Source: Candidatus Bipolaricaulota bacterium (GTDB lineage: Bacteria > Bipolaricaulota > Bipolaricaulia > Bipolaricaulales > Bipolaricaulaceae). From it: 64,000 bases of DNA. Shown one piece after another: positions 7,457 to 16,211 of the stretch. The position numbers and the translations under genes are program-made. Under the pieces are notes generated by a model, which did not search any database, was not told the DNA's origin, and saw only the letters and a list, made by a program, of their open reading frames with translations. The stretch covers positions 186,001 through 250,000 of the forward strand of contig JALHJZ010000002.1 of NCBI GenBank assembly GCA_022838705.1, in the 5' to 3' direction. The first letter of the stretch is position 1. Every line of letters begins with the position of its first letter.

Positions 7457-8819
7457 AGGCCTCCTTGGGCGTGAGGAGGGAGGCGTGAGAGGCCGTTGGC
7501 GGCGTGTTCACGGCGTAGGAGGCGACGGCGCCTCCTACAATGCCGACGGCATCGCGCAGGGCGGCCTCGTCGGGGCCCTCGGCCATGATCCGGATGAGGG
7601 GCTGGGTTCCGGACGGGCGCACGATCAGGCGGCCGGTCCCGTCGAGTTTGGCCTGCGCGGCCCGGATCGCGGCCTGCACCCGAGGATCGGCGAGCGCTGC
7701 CTCCCGGTCATCCACCGGCACGTCCCGGCGCAGCTGGGGGTAGAGGGGGACCGGGGCCACAAGGGAACCAAGGTCGGTCCCCGCCCGGATGAGGACCCGC
7801 AGCACAAGGAGGGCGGTGAGGATCCCGTCCCCGGTCACGGCCCACGGGCGGTAGATGATGTGGCCGGAGGGCTCCCCCCCGAGGTCGCTCCCCCCCTCCC
7901 GCATCGCCCACGCCACGTTGCGGTCGCCCACCTCCACCCGCTCCACCCGGAACCCCCGTGCGGTCAGGTGCTGCTCGGCCCCGAGGTTGGCGAGCACGGT
8001 GAACACGACCTGGGGGGAGGAGAGTTCGTTCCACCTGAGAAGTCGCGGGGCGAGGGCCGCCATCAGGCGATCCCCCTCCACGACATCGCCCCGGCCGTCC
8101 ACGAACAGCACCCGGTCCCCGTCGCCGTCGAACGCGATGCCGAGGTCAGCCCGCTGGGCGGGGACGGCTGCGGCTACGGCATCCATCGCCGCGGCGCCGG
8201 TAGCGTTGATCTGCGCCCCGTCCGGCTCCGCGCCGAGGAGGACGAGGTCAGCCCCCAGGGTAGCGAAGAGCATCGGCGCAACCCGCGCCGTCGCCCCATG
8301 GGCGCAGTCGAGGACGATCTTCAGGCCCGCAAGAGACAGGCCACCGCCCCTCTCCCGCAGGAACGAACGGTAGCTCTCCGCGACCGCCGGGCGAGGGGTC
8401 ACCCGTCCCCGCGGGCCGGCGCGGGGCCTAGCTTCGAGGAGGGACTCCACCCGTTCCTCGTCGGCAACCGATAGTTTCAGCCCATCGCGGCCGTAGAACT
8501 TGATCCCGTTATCGGGGGGGGGATTGTGGGAGGCGGAGACGACGCAGCCCAGCCCGTACCCGGACTGGACCACGAGGTGGGACACGGCCGGGGAGGGGAG
8601 GACCCCCGCGAGGTCCACATCGCAGCCGGCCGCAGCGAGCCCGGCAGCACAGGCCGTGGCGAGGGCCGGTCCGGAGAGGCGTGTGTCCTGAGCCAGCAGG
8701 ACGTTCCCTGGGCGGAAGGCGAGCCCCGCCGCCCGCCCCAGGCGGAACGCGAGGTCGGCCGTGAGGTCCACCCCCGCTACCCCGCGCACCCCATCCGTCC
8801 CGAAGTACCGCACGCCCAC
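7446..8819 (-). CDS. glmM: Phosphoglucosamine mutase
   Basis: A 457-residue alpha-D-phosphohexomutase, normal length for GlmM, converting glucosamine-6-phosphate to glucosamine-1-phosphate for UDP-GlcNAc and so for peptidoglycan and glycan synthesis. Visible signatures are 'FGTDGVRG' at 6-13, the phosphoserine loop 'SASHNP' with S97, the metal loop 'DGDGDR' at 231-236 and the C-terminal phosphate-binding 'RPSGTQP', where most members have RPSGTEP. The GTG start at 8819 follows a GC-rich hairpin that probably ends the wzz-like gene. A phosphomannomutase/phosphoglucomutase role is possible, because specificity in this superfamily is hard to read from motifs. Confidence 0.85.
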   Translation of the reverse strand: MGVRYFGTDGVRGVAGVDLTADLAFRLGRAAGLAFRPGNVLLAQDTRLSGPALATACAAGLAAAGCDVDLAGVLPSPAVSHLVVQSGYGLGCVVSASHNPPPDNGIKFYGRDGLKLSVADEERVESLLEARPRAGPRGRVTPRPAVAESYRSFLRERGGGLSLAGLKIVLDCAHGATARVAPMLFATLGADLVLLGAEPDGAQINATGAAAMDAVAAAVPAQRADLGIAFDGDGDRVLFVDGRGDVVEGDRLMAALAPRLLRWNELSSPQVVFTVLANLGAEQHLTARGFRVERVEVGDRNVAWAMREGGSDLGGEPSGHIIYRPWAVTGDGILTALLVLRVLIRAGTDLGSLVAPVPLYPQLRRDVPVDDREAALADPRVQAAIRAAQAKLDGTGRLIVRPSGTQPLIRIMAEGPDEAALRDAVGIVGGAVASYAVNTPPTASHASLLTPKEAYEP

Positions 8820-8854
8820 CCCCTATTCAGGGTGCATTGTGACCTAGCGGCTGT

Positions 8855-8877
8855 GCCCCAACAAGCTACGTTGGGGC
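8855..8877 (-). terminator. Hairpin after the Wzz-like gene
   Basis: Perfect 8-bp stem GCCCCAAC/GTTGGGGC with a 7-nt loop, 64 bases after the stop of the wzz-like gene and before glmM. There is no U-tract on either side, so it may act as a Rho-aided or RNA-stabilising 3' end rather than a classic intrinsic terminator. Confidence 0.5.
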
Positions 8878-8940
8878 TGCTCCTGATCCCAAACTCCCGC
8901 TGCCCCACGCGCCTGGAAACGCCGTTCGTTACCCTCCGCT

Positions 8941-9957
8941 CTAGCCGCCGCGGGGCTGGCCGGAATCAGCTCGCGTGGAACCCGTCTTGTCCCCTCCCTG
9001 TGGCTCGAACCGCAACCAGTGGACGAAGAACACGAGCAGAACACCTACAAATAGCCCGATCACTCCAGCCACAGCCACGTTCATCTTTAGGCTCGTCCCG
9101 AGCGGCCCGGATACCGTAGGCCCGCGCACCACGACCACCGGCTGAGGGGGTATGGACAGCAGATCCCGTAGTGCGGCTTCTTCCTGGTCTAGCGTTGCAA
9201 GCTGGTTGCGGAGGGCCATTTGCTCCTGAAGGCCCACCACGTATGCCGAACCGAGCCGATCCATCTCGTCCAACGCCTGCTCCGTGGCCTGAAGCCGAGC
9301 GTAGAGCAGGTCTAGCTCCTTCTGCACGAGGTAGCCACGGATGGTGGCCCCATCTCCAACACTCAGCCCCAGTACCTCAGGATTAACCTGCAACTCAGCG
9401 ATCCTGGACCGAAGTTGATCGCGCCTGGCCTCGGCCCAAGCGCGGGAACGGGCCAGCTCTGTCTCCCAGTCCCCCACCTGGAGCAGTAAAGCCTCCCGTT
9501 CCGATTGAACTTCACTCAGCCGCAGTACGATGGACGCCACGAGTTCAGCGGCGGCCTCCTCCTGAAGCGCAGCCACCACGCGCCCAGCGGCCCCGGCGAG
9601 GTCGTGTGGGGGAAGAGAGCCTTGAATGGTGATCTGAGCAAACGAGTCCTGCTTTCTGGCCGTAACGCTTCCCATCAGCCACGACGCGCTGACCACGCCC
9701 TCGGCAGCAGCCCGCTCGAGAAGCTCCCGATCCTGCACCCGCTCCGCCAGGAGATCCGTGGTGGGAGGCGTATAGGTATTGGGCACCCCCATCGGCCGCC
9801 CGACGGCCAACAGGACCTCGGCGCGGTACACGTCCGGGGAGCGCATTGTGACCACAGCAGCTAGACCCACGGCGACCACGACCACCCCGAGGATAATCCA
9901 TTTACCCCACCACACGACGCGAATGTAGTCCCTCAAGTCAACCTCATACTCGTCCAT
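8941..9957 (-). CDS. Wzz/chain-length determinant family membrane protein
   Basis: A 338-residue polysaccharide co-polymerase-like protein. It has a short cytoplasmic N-terminus 'MDEYEVDLRDYIRVVWWGK', a first membrane segment at about 20-37, a long extracytoplasmic part rich in charged helices (about 130-260, likely coiled coil), and a second membrane segment near 295-315 followed by a short polar tail. This two-helix layout is that of Wzz proteins, which control the length of O-antigen or capsule chains. No Walker-type kinase domain is attached, so it is not a fused tyrosine autokinase. It probably has its own promoter (10004-10033). Confidence 0.82.
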   Translation of the reverse strand: MDEYEVDLRDYIRVVWWGKWIILGVVVVAVGLAAVVTMRSPDVYRAEVLLAVGRPMGVPNTYTPPTTDLLAERVQDRELLERAAAEGVVSASWLMGSVTARKQDSFAQITIQGSLPPHDLAGAAGRVVAALQEEAAAELVASIVLRLSEVQSEREALLLQVGDWETELARSRAWAEARRDQLRSRIAELQVNPEVLGLSVGDGATIRGYLVQKELDLLYARLQATEQALDEMDRLGSAYVVGLQEQMALRNQLATLDQEEAALRDLLSIPPQPVVVVRGPTVSGPLGTSLKMNVAVAGVIGLFVGVLLVFFVHWLRFEPQGGDKTGSTRADSGQPRGG

Positions 9958-10003
9958 CCGTCCCCCCCTTCTCCTTGACCATCTCGCTTCTCATGGGAGA
10001 CGG

Positions 10004-10033
10004 ACAATACCCCGAACGGAGGAGAAGAGGCAA
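10004..10033 (-). promoter_or_regulatory. Sigma-70-like promoter of the Wzz-like gene
   Basis: Reading the minus strand, a -35-like TTGCCT (10033-10028) is followed by an 18-base spacer and a -10-like TATTGT (10009-10004). The predicted transcript would have a leader of about 40 nt with a GA/GG-rich ribosome site before the ATG at 9957. Confidence 0.5.
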
Positions 10034-10146
10034 CTTTTCTCTGGTAGAAGGGGGCCACGCGCCCCGTCATGGCCTCGTTCGGTAGCGGGGAACAACATGC
10101 CGCCGCCGACTCCGAAACCGGACCCCGTCGGCCACAAGGCTCGCGG

Positions 10147-11115
10147 TTACAACCGGCGGAGCATCCACTGCCAGGCGGTCTCCACGATCGGGTCGAGCGT
10201 GGTGAACCGGGGCTCCCAGCCGAGGTCCCTCTTCGCCCGGGACGGATCGGCCACGAGGGCCGCCGGGTCCCCCGCCCGGCGCGGCGCGTCCACGGCGCGG
10301 ATCTCGCGGCCGGTGATCCTCCGGCAGCACTCCACCACCTCGCGCACGGTGTGCCCGTGCCCCGTCCCGAGGTTGTAGGCCGGCGCCGCCTTCCCCTCCT
10401 CGAGCGCCCGCAGGGCGAGGACGTGCGCCCGGGCGAGGTCAGAGACGTGGATGTAGTCCCGAACCGCTGTCCCATCGGGCGTATCGTAGTCGGTGCCGAA
10501 GATCTGCACCTCCCGCCGCACCCCGAGGGCGACCTCGAGGACGATCGGGATGAGGTGGGTCTCGGGATCGTGACATTCGCCGATCTCCCCGTCGGGGTCA
10601 GAGCCAGCGGCGTTGAAGTACCGCAGCGCCACGTGCCGTAGCCCGTAGGCGACCCCGTAGTCGTGGAGGATCCCCTCGAAGGCGAGCTTCGTCCGGCCGT
10701 AGGGGTTCTTCGGATCCTTGGGGTGGTCCTCCGGGATCGGAACCCGCACGGGGGCCCCGTACACGGCAGCGCTCGAGGAGAACACGATCGCCCGCACCCC
10801 GGCCTCGACCATGGCATCGAGAAGGGAGAGGCCGCCGACGACGTTGTTCTGGTAGTACTTCCGCGGGTTCGCCACCGATTCGGGCACCGAGGTGTGGGCG
10901 GCGAAGTGGATCACCGCCTCGATCGGGTACCGCTGGAACGTTCGTTGGAGAAGGCCGGCGTCGGAGAGGTCCCCGTGGACGAACTCCCTGCACAGGACAA
11001 GCTCGCGGTGGCCGGCGGACAGGTTGTCCAGCGCCACCACGTCCCGCCCGTCCCGCAAAAGTTCCTTGATCGTGTGGCTCCCGATGTACCCTGCCCCACC
11101 CGTGACGAGGATCAT
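10147..11115 (-). CDS. galE: UDP-glucose 4-epimerase
   Basis: A 322-residue extended SDR with 'VTGGAGYIGSH' at residues 4-14, the 'HFAAHTSVPESV' loop near 81-92, 'FSSSAAVYG' and the catalytic Y-x3-K in 'NPYGRTKLAFE', and 'YFNAAGSDPDGEIGE', a signature of true GalE proteins. It interconverts UDP-glucose and UDP-galactose, supplying galactose units for the surface glycans encoded in this region. A GGAGG ribosome site lies directly upstream of the ATG. It stands 90 bases after the nucleotidylyltransferase gene on the same strand. Confidence 0.93.
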   Translation of the reverse strand: MILVTGGAGYIGSHTIKELLRDGRDVVALDNLSAGHRELVLCREFVHGDLSDAGLLQRTFQRYPIEAVIHFAAHTSVPESVANPRKYYQNNVVGGLSLLDAMVEAGVRAIVFSSSAAVYGAPVRVPIPEDHPKDPKNPYGRTKLAFEGILHDYGVAYGLRHVALRYFNAAGSDPDGEIGECHDPETHLIPIVLEVALGVRREVQIFGTDYDTPDGTAVRDYIHVSDLARAHVLALRALEEGKAAPAYNLGTGHGHTVREVVECCRRITGREIRAVDAPRRAGDPAALVADPSRAKRDLGWEPRFTTLDPIVETAWQWMLRRL

Positions 11116-11205
11116 CCTCCCTCCTTCAGCTGCCTGGGTGATATGGACGCTGTTCGTTCACCATGGGTGTTTTCCCCCCAAAAGAAGGGGAGAGGGACTG
11201 AGGGA

Positions 11206-12261
11206 TCATGGCTCCACCCGCACTTCGCCGTCATCTCCCAGCCAGGTCTGCACGGCGACCCTCCCTCCCCGCACGGCGGCCCGGCGGCCGATCACGGAGT
11301 CCTGGAGGGCCACGCCCTCGATCCGCGCTTCGTCCATGACGATCGCCCTGGCAATCGCGGCCCGGCGGACGACCGCCCGTGGCCCGATCGCGACGTGGGG
11401 GCCAACGGTGGACCGCTCAACCACCGCCCCCGCCCCGATGAAGGCGGGCCCGCTCACCCGGCTTCCCGACACCTGAACCCCGCGCTCGATCACGACCGGC
11501 CCCTCGATCATCGAATCCCCGTCCGCCTGTCCCTCGACCCGCGGCTCGACCTGCCCGAGGAGGAGGCGGTTCGCGGCGAGGAGGTCCTCCGGCCGGCCCA
11601 CGTCCTGCCACCACCCGTCCACCGGGGAGGGGAGAACGGGGTGCCCGTGGTCCACGAGCCACTGCAGGCAATCGGTGAGCTCGAGCTCCCCGCGGAACGA
11701 CGGCTTCACCTCCCGCGCTGCCTGGAAGAGGACTGGGGTGAACACGTACGCACCGACGATGGCGAGGTCGCTCGGCGGATCCTTCGGCTTCTCCACGAGC
11801 CGCACGAGCCTCCCCCCCTCGATCACGGCCACCCCGAACCGCCGGGGGTCCTCAACCGGGCACAGGGCGACAGCGGCGGACGGCTCTCGCGACCGAAACA
11901 GGTCCACCACGCCCGTCACCCCCTTCTCAAGGAGGTTGTCCCCGAGGTAGACGAGGAACGGCTCGTCTCCCACGTACTCCTCGGCACAGAGGACGGCGTG
12001 GGCCAGGCCTTTCGGCTCGGGCTGGAGGACGTAGGACAGGTGGAGCCCGAGCCGGGCCCCGTCGCCCAGCCGCTCCCGGAACTGGCCCTCCACGCTCGGG
12101 CTGACGACGATCGCCACGTCGCGGATCCCCGCTCCCCGCACCGCCCCCAGGGCGTGCTCGACCACCGGCCGGCCGGCGACGGGGAGGAGGTGCTTGGCTT
12201 GGGTGAACGTGAACGGGCGGAGCCGGGTCCCCTCGCCCCCACACAGCACGACCGCCTTCAT
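11206..12261 (-). CDS. Sugar-1-phosphate nucleotidylyltransferase (long RmlA type)
   Basis: A 351-residue protein starting 'MKAVVLCGGEGTRLRPFT', the nucleotide-binding GGxGxRLxPxT loop of sugar nucleotidylyltransferases, with 'KHLLPVAGRPVVEHAL' after it. The last 110 residues contain hexapeptide-like left-handed beta-helix repeats ('SMIEGPVVIERGVQVSGSRV' type). This architecture is that of the long glucose-1-phosphate thymidylyltransferases common in archaea and actinobacteria; it makes a dTDP- or UDP-sugar for the glycan locus. Other Rml genes are not in the window, so rhamnose production is not implied. It diverges from the TatT-like gene; a TAGAAT box (12277-12272) lies close to the start. 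Confidence 0.8.
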   Translation of the reverse strand: MKAVVLCGGEGTRLRPFTFTQAKHLLPVAGRPVVEHALGAVRGAGIRDVAIVVSPSVEGQFRERLGDGARLGLHLSYVLQPEPKGLAHAVLCAEEYVGDEPFLVYLGDNLLEKGVTGVVDLFRSREPSAAVALCPVEDPRRFGVAVIEGGRLVRLVEKPKDPPSDLAIVGAYVFTPVLFQAAREVKPSFRGELELTDCLQWLVDHGHPVLPSPVDGWWQDVGRPEDLLAANRLLLGQVEPRVEGQADGDSMIEGPVVIERGVQVSGSRVSGPAFIGAGAVVERSTVGPHVAIGPRAVVRRAAIARAIVMDEARIEGVALQDSVIGRRAAVRGGRVAVQTWLGDDGEVRVEP

Positions 12262-12326
12262 GACGGAACCTATTCTAGCCGAATCCCCGATCGCCCGCGC
12301 CGGGACCGCGCGCTACGCTCAAGGCC

Positions 12327-13139
12327 ATGATCCGGAAAGTCCTGTCGCTAGTGGCCATCGGAGCGGTGGCATGGAGCGGATGGGGGCAGTCGGTGGCCGA
12401 CCTCACGGCGGAGGCGGAGGCTCTGTTCCCGATCCGGTACGAGCTCGCGAACATGGAGCGGCTGATCGGGGTCTACGAGGCCCTCCTCGCTGCGGAACCG
12501 GGGAACGCGACCATTCTCGCGCAGCTCGCCCAAGTTTGGTACGAGCGGGCGGTGTTCGCACCGGAGGAGGGAAAGGAAGCGATCCTCCGCACCGCGGCCG
12601 ACTACGGGTTCCGCTCCCTCGGGCTCGCGGGCCTCGACAAGGGGCTCAGCCTCTCCGACGGGGAACTGCGCGCCCTCCTCGCCCGCACCACGGACCCAGC
12701 CGCGATCCTGTGGACGGCGCACAGCTGGGGCCTCCTCCTGGGACGGATGAACCCGTTCGCGGCGTTCGCGAGCCTCGGCAAGATCCGCACGATGTACGAG
12801 CGGGTGATCGAGCTCGACCCGGGGTACTGGGGAGGATCGGGACCGCAAGCGTACGGTGCGCTCCTCGCCAACCTCTCCGACTACGGGATCCTGTTCGGGG
12901 TCAAGCTCGCCGACGCAAGGTCCTACTTCGAGTGGGCGATTGCCCTCGATCCGACGTACCTCGAGAACCACCTCGCCTACGCCTGGGAGTACGCCCGACG
13001 GGCCAAGGACCGGGCCCTGTTCGAGGATCTCCTCCACTACGTGCTGGAAGCCCCGATCGGGGACTGGCCGTTCTGGAACCGCCACGCCAAGGCGAAGGCG
13101 GCGGAGTACCTGCACGAGGTGGATCGGCACTTCCGATGA
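12327..13139 (+). CDS. TatT-like (TRAP transporter T-component) tetratricopeptide protein
   Basis: A 270-residue protein with a signal peptide (cleavage near 'SGWGQ', residues 17-21) and helical repeats throughout, including 'YERVIELDPGYW' and 'FEWAIALDPTYLENH' TPR-like helices. The pattern of helices and the 'YGFRSLGLA' segment resemble the TatT component described with Treponema TRAP transporters, a trimeric periplasmic protein thought to hand ligands to the TRAP system. No TRAP permease or binding protein is nearby. A TACGCT box ends 7 bases before the ATG, suggesting a leaderless transcript. It overlaps the next gene by ATGA. Confidence 0.6.
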   Translation: MIRKVLSLVAIGAVAWSGWGQSVADLTAEAEALFPIRYELANMERLIGVYEALLAAEPGNATILAQLAQVWYERAVFAPEEGKEAILRTAADYGFRSLGLAGLDKGLSLSDGELRALLARTTDPAAILWTAHSWGLLLGRMNPFAAFASLGKIRTMYERVIELDPGYWGGSGPQAYGALLANLSDYGILFGVKLADARSYFEWAIALDPTYLENHLAYAWEYARRAKDRALFEDLLHYVLEAPIGDWPFWNRHAKAKAAEYLHEVDRHFR

Positions 13140-14455
13140 CGTGGGTGCTCCTCGTGGCCCTCATCGGGGCACTGCTCGCGGTGAACCAACCACCGGTCCC
13201 CCTCGCGTTCGATTCCGCGGCGCGGGCGGTAGGGGAGGTGGCGCGGGCCCTCGGCGGGACGGGGCGCGGGCTGCGGGACCCCTACCCGGAGGTGTCCCGC
13301 CCGGTGATGGCCGTGCTGCGCCATGTCCCCCCGGCGGTGCGGGAGGCCATGATCGGGTGGGGGATGCGCTTCTCCGTGGGGCACCCGGCAGCGGCCCTCG
13401 CCGGACTCGACCCCGACTCGCTCTTCGCTGACTACGTCCGGCGCTACCCCAACCGGGAGTACCCGGCGATCGTCCTCGGCTCGCCGGGAGGGGGGGTGGC
13501 GCACCTCGCGGCCCTCCTCGACGCCCCGTTCCTCCCCGTGTGCGCCCTGATCGGGATCCGCCACGAGGTGCAGCCAGATGACCTCGCGGCGTATGTCGCC
13601 ACCGCCCACGCCGCGCGGGAGCTCGCCGCTCCCGGCCGCTGCGAGCTCATCGTCCACTACGACCCGATCCACGACCGGGACCTCGTCGCCCACGCCTGCC
13701 TGATCCGGATCCGGCTCCTCTCCCTCCCCGAGCCGTACCGGGAGTTCATCGGCGAACACCTCGCCCCGGGGGGAACGCTCATCCTCGCCGAGGGCACCTA
13801 CCCCTGGCCTCAAGTGGAGCTCGGGGACGGGGTCTGGCTCCAGATCGGAGGCCTGGGCGGGATCGCGCCGGAGGACTACCTCGCCTCCTACCCCCCGCCG
13901 GGACCGACGATCGCCCGCCGGGAGTCGGAGTGGGGGTGCCCGGACGTCTTCGCGCAGGATCTACGAGCGTTCGCAGCCGACGCGAGGATCACGCTCCTAG
14001 AGGTCCCGGCGGCCCACCCGACGGACTATAGCGAGCTCGCCTACCGGGCCTACCGCGCCGCCGGAGCGCGAAGCGATGTGGTGATCCTCGACTGCTTCAC
14101 CTCCCTCGATAGCCGGTTCTGCACGCGGACCGGGATCCCTCCCCTCCATCTCCCGTTCGGGACGGAGGACGCCCTCCTCTTCGCCCAGGGGTTCCTCGCC
14201 GCGGATCCCGTGGCGGAAAAGTTCCTCCTCCTCCACCCCACGTTCGCCCGTCCTCCGGACTGGGTCCCGCTCGCCCGCTGGAGGGAGGCTCTGGGAGAGG
14301 GGACGACGGTCCTCGTGGATGAGCGGTACTGGCCGGACGATCCCTATGCCCCGTTCGCCGCTGCGGCGGAGCTCGCCCGGCTGGAAAGGGAATGGGAGCT
14401 CGCTTGCCCGCTCCGCCTCTCCGTTCAGGGGTTCCGCGACCTCGTGGGGCGCTGA
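13136..14455 (+). CDS. Exported protein of unknown function, partner of the TatT-like protein
   Basis: A 439-residue protein whose first 20 residues form a hydrophobic signal or anchor. I do not recognise a family. It has a glycine loop 'VLGSPGGGVAHLAALL' near 115-130 and a later 'GGTLILAEGTYPW', suggesting alternating strands and helices (alpha/beta fold), but no clear catalytic motif. Its ATG overlaps the stop of the TatT-like gene, so the two are likely translated together and work together. Its 3' end overlaps the convergent ABC ATPase gene by 31 bases. Function cannot be assigned. Confidence 0.65.
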   Translation: MTWVLLVALIGALLAVNQPPVPLAFDSAARAVGEVARALGGTGRGLRDPYPEVSRPVMAVLRHVPPAVREAMIGWGMRFSVGHPAAALAGLDPDSLFADYVRRYPNREYPAIVLGSPGGGVAHLAALLDAPFLPVCALIGIRHEVQPDDLAAYVATAHAARELAAPGRCELIVHYDPIHDRDLVAHACLIRIRLLSLPEPYREFIGEHLAPGGTLILAEGTYPWPQVELGDGVWLQIGGLGGIAPEDYLASYPPPGPTIARRESEWGCPDVFAQDLRAFAADARITLLEVPAAHPTDYSELAYRAYRAAGARSDVVILDCFTSLDSRFCTRTGIPPLHLPFGTEDALLFAQGFLAADPVAEKFLLLHPTFARPPDWVPLARWREALGEGTTVLVDERYWPDDPYAPFAAAAELARLEREWELACPLRLSVQGFRDLVGR

Positions 14456-15228
14456 TCCGCGGGGAGGACGGCCCGCGGGCCGGGACCATCGCCCACGGAG
14501 ATGAACGGGATCCCGTAGGCCCGTTCGAGGAGGGGGGGAGTGACGACCTCGCCCGGCGCCCCCTGGGCGAGGACCTCGCCTGCGGAGAAGAGGGCCACCC
14601 GGTCCGCGTAGAGGAGGGCGTTGTTCGGGCTGTGGGAGGTGATCGCCGCCCCGAGGCCTTCTCCCACCACCTCCTGCACCGCGAGGAGGACCCGGTGTTG
14701 GTTCGCCGGGTCGAGGTGGGCATCCGGCTCGTCGAGGAGGAGGAACGCTGCCCCCTGGGCCAGCCCCCGCGCCACGAGGACGAGCCTCCGCTCTCCTCCG
14801 CTTAAGGTGTAGTAGGGGCGATCCCGGAACCCTGCCAGGTTGAGGGCCGCCAGTGCTTCGTCGGCGGCGCGGCGGTCCTGTTCCTTGGGCTGGCTGAGCC
14901 AGCGCACGTAGGGGGCGCGGCCCATGAGGACCACCTCCCACGCCGTAAAGTTGAACGGCGGCTCGTGGAACTGGGGCACGTACCCGACCTGCTGCGCCCG
15001 CTCCCGGGCGGAGAACGACCCGAGCGGCCGATCGTCGAGGAGGACCTCCCCCTCCGCGGGGGGGCGCAGGCCGCCGATGCAGTCGAGGAACGTCGTCTTC
15101 CCGCTCCCGTTCGGGCCGAGGAGGAACGCCGTCTCCCCGGAGCGGAGTTCGAGCGTGATCCCGCGCAGGACCGGGCGGCCCGGGATGTAGGCGTAGACGA
15201 GCCCTCCTACCCGGAGCCTCACCGCCAT
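14425..15228 (-). CDS. ABC transporter ATP-binding protein, Fe-siderophore/cobalamin type
   Basis: A 267-residue FecE/BtuD-like ATPase: Walker A 'GPNGSGKTT' near 38-46, Q-loop 'YVPQFHEPP', signature 'LSGGERR' and Walker B 'FLLLDEPDAHLDP', followed by the usual switch histidine 'AITSHSP'. It powers import by the permease encoded upstream, with which it overlaps by 10 bases. The operon order is padR, two binding proteins, permease, ATPase. Start ATG 15228 was chosen because it directly precedes the conserved first strand; longer frames run antisense-like into the permease gene. Confidence 0.9.
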   Translation of the reverse strand: MAVRLRVGGLVYAYIPGRPVLRGITLELRSGETAFLLGPNGSGKTTFLDCIGGLRPPAEGEVLLDDRPLGSFSARERAQQVGYVPQFHEPPFNFTAWEVVLMGRAPYVRWLSQPKEQDRRAADEALAALNLAGFRDRPYYTLSGGERRLVLVARGLAQGAAFLLLDEPDAHLDPANQHRVLLAVQEVVGEGLGAAITSHSPNNALLYADRVALFSAGEVLAQGAPGEVVTPPLLERAYGIPFISVGDGPGPRAVLPADQRPTRSRNP

Positions 15229-16211
15229 CCCCCCCGCTCGCGGAGGAACCTGAGGAACAGGACGAGGAACAGCGGGGCCCCGAGGAGGCCGGTGAGGATC
15301 CCCAACGGGATTTCCGCGGTGAGGAGCGTGCGGGCAAGCGTGTCGAGGGCCACCACGAGGGCCGCCCCCAGCCCGGCCGCGGCGGGGAGGAGCCGCGCAT
15401 AGTCCGGCCCCACCACCGCCCGGGCGGCATGGGGCACGAGCAGCCCAACCCAGCTCACGGTCCCGCTCACGGAGACCGCGGAGGCGACGAGGAGGGTCCC
15501 CATCCCCACCACGAGGAACCGCGTCGGGCGGACCCTCACCCCGAGCGCCTCCGCCTCCTGGTCGGCGAGGGTGAGGAGGTTGAGGCGCCACCGGGCGAGG
15601 AGGAAGAAGGAGAGGCCGATCCCGGAGGCGATGCCGAGGGGAAGGAGATCGGGGACGCGGACCCCGCTCAGGCCCCCGAGGAGCCAGTACGTGATCGCGG
15701 GAAGGGTCCCGAGCGGGTCCGCCGCGTACTTTACGAGCCCGAGGACCGCGGACAGGAACGAATCCACGAGCACCCCAGCGATGACGAGGACGAGGACCCC
15801 CCCTCCGAACGTCCACCCGAGGAGGGCGGTGAGGGCCACGCCGAGGGCTCCCCCGGCGAAGGCGAACGCCTGGACCACCGCCGGCTGGGGGAAGAGGAGG
15901 AACGCCAGCGCGGCCCCCAGCCCCGCCCCCGAGCTCACCCCGAGCAGCCTCCCCTCAACGAGGGGGTTACGGAACACGCCCTGGTACACCGCCCCCGCCA
16001 CGGCGAGGTTCGCCCCCACCAGCGCCGCGGCCCCGATCCGCGGGAGGCGAATCCGCAGGACAAGGGCCCGCACCACCTCCGCCACTTCGCCCCCGGTGAG
16101 GGCGGCGAACACCTCCCCCGGCGAGATCGGGTACCGCCCGACCATCAGGGCGAAAAACATCACAGGCAGGGGGAGGAGGAGAAGCCCTCCCCCCAGCGCG
16201 GACCGCTTCAT
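15219..16211 (-). CDS. ABC transporter permease, FecCD/BtuC family
   Basis: A 330-residue integral membrane protein of the FecCD family with about nine to ten membrane helices. Signatures visible are 'LRLPRIGAAALVGANLAVAGAVYQGVFRNPL' in the first third (here only partly quoted: RLPRI, GAVYQ, RNPL), the 'GVSSGAGLGAAL' loop, and the cytoplasmic 'ADQEAEALGV' coupling region. Such permeases import iron-siderophores, heme or cobalamin. The ATG at 16211 overlaps the stop of the binding protein gene as ATGA, and its own end overlaps the ATPase gene. Confidence 0.9.
   Translation of the reverse strand: MKRSALGGGLLLLPLPVMFFALMVGRYPISPGEVFAALTGGEVAEVVRALVLRIRLPRIGAAALVGANLAVAGAVYQGVFRNPLVEGRLLGVSSGAGLGAALAFLLFPQPAVVQAFAFAGGALGVALTALLGWTFGGGVLVLVIAGVLVDSFLSAVLGLVKYAADPLGTLPAITYWLLGGLSGVRVPDLLPLGIASGIGLSFFLLARWRLNLLTLADQEAEALGVRVRPTRFLVVGMGTLLVASAVSVSGTVSWVGLLVPHAARAVVGPDYARLLPAAAGLGAALVVALDTLARTLLTAEIPLGILTGLLGAPLFLVLFLRFLRERGGWR

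Noticed and set aside
10663..12330. Plus-strand open frame of about 555 codons opposite galE and the nucleotidylyltransferase
   Set aside because: It is antisense to two clear enzymes; its His/Pro/Asp/Gly-rich translation has no family features and reflects high GC codon bias.
12194..13135. In-frame extension upstream of the unknown exported protein
   Set aside because: It overlaps the TatT-like gene entirely in another frame; the ATGA junction and signal peptide at 13136 give a better start.
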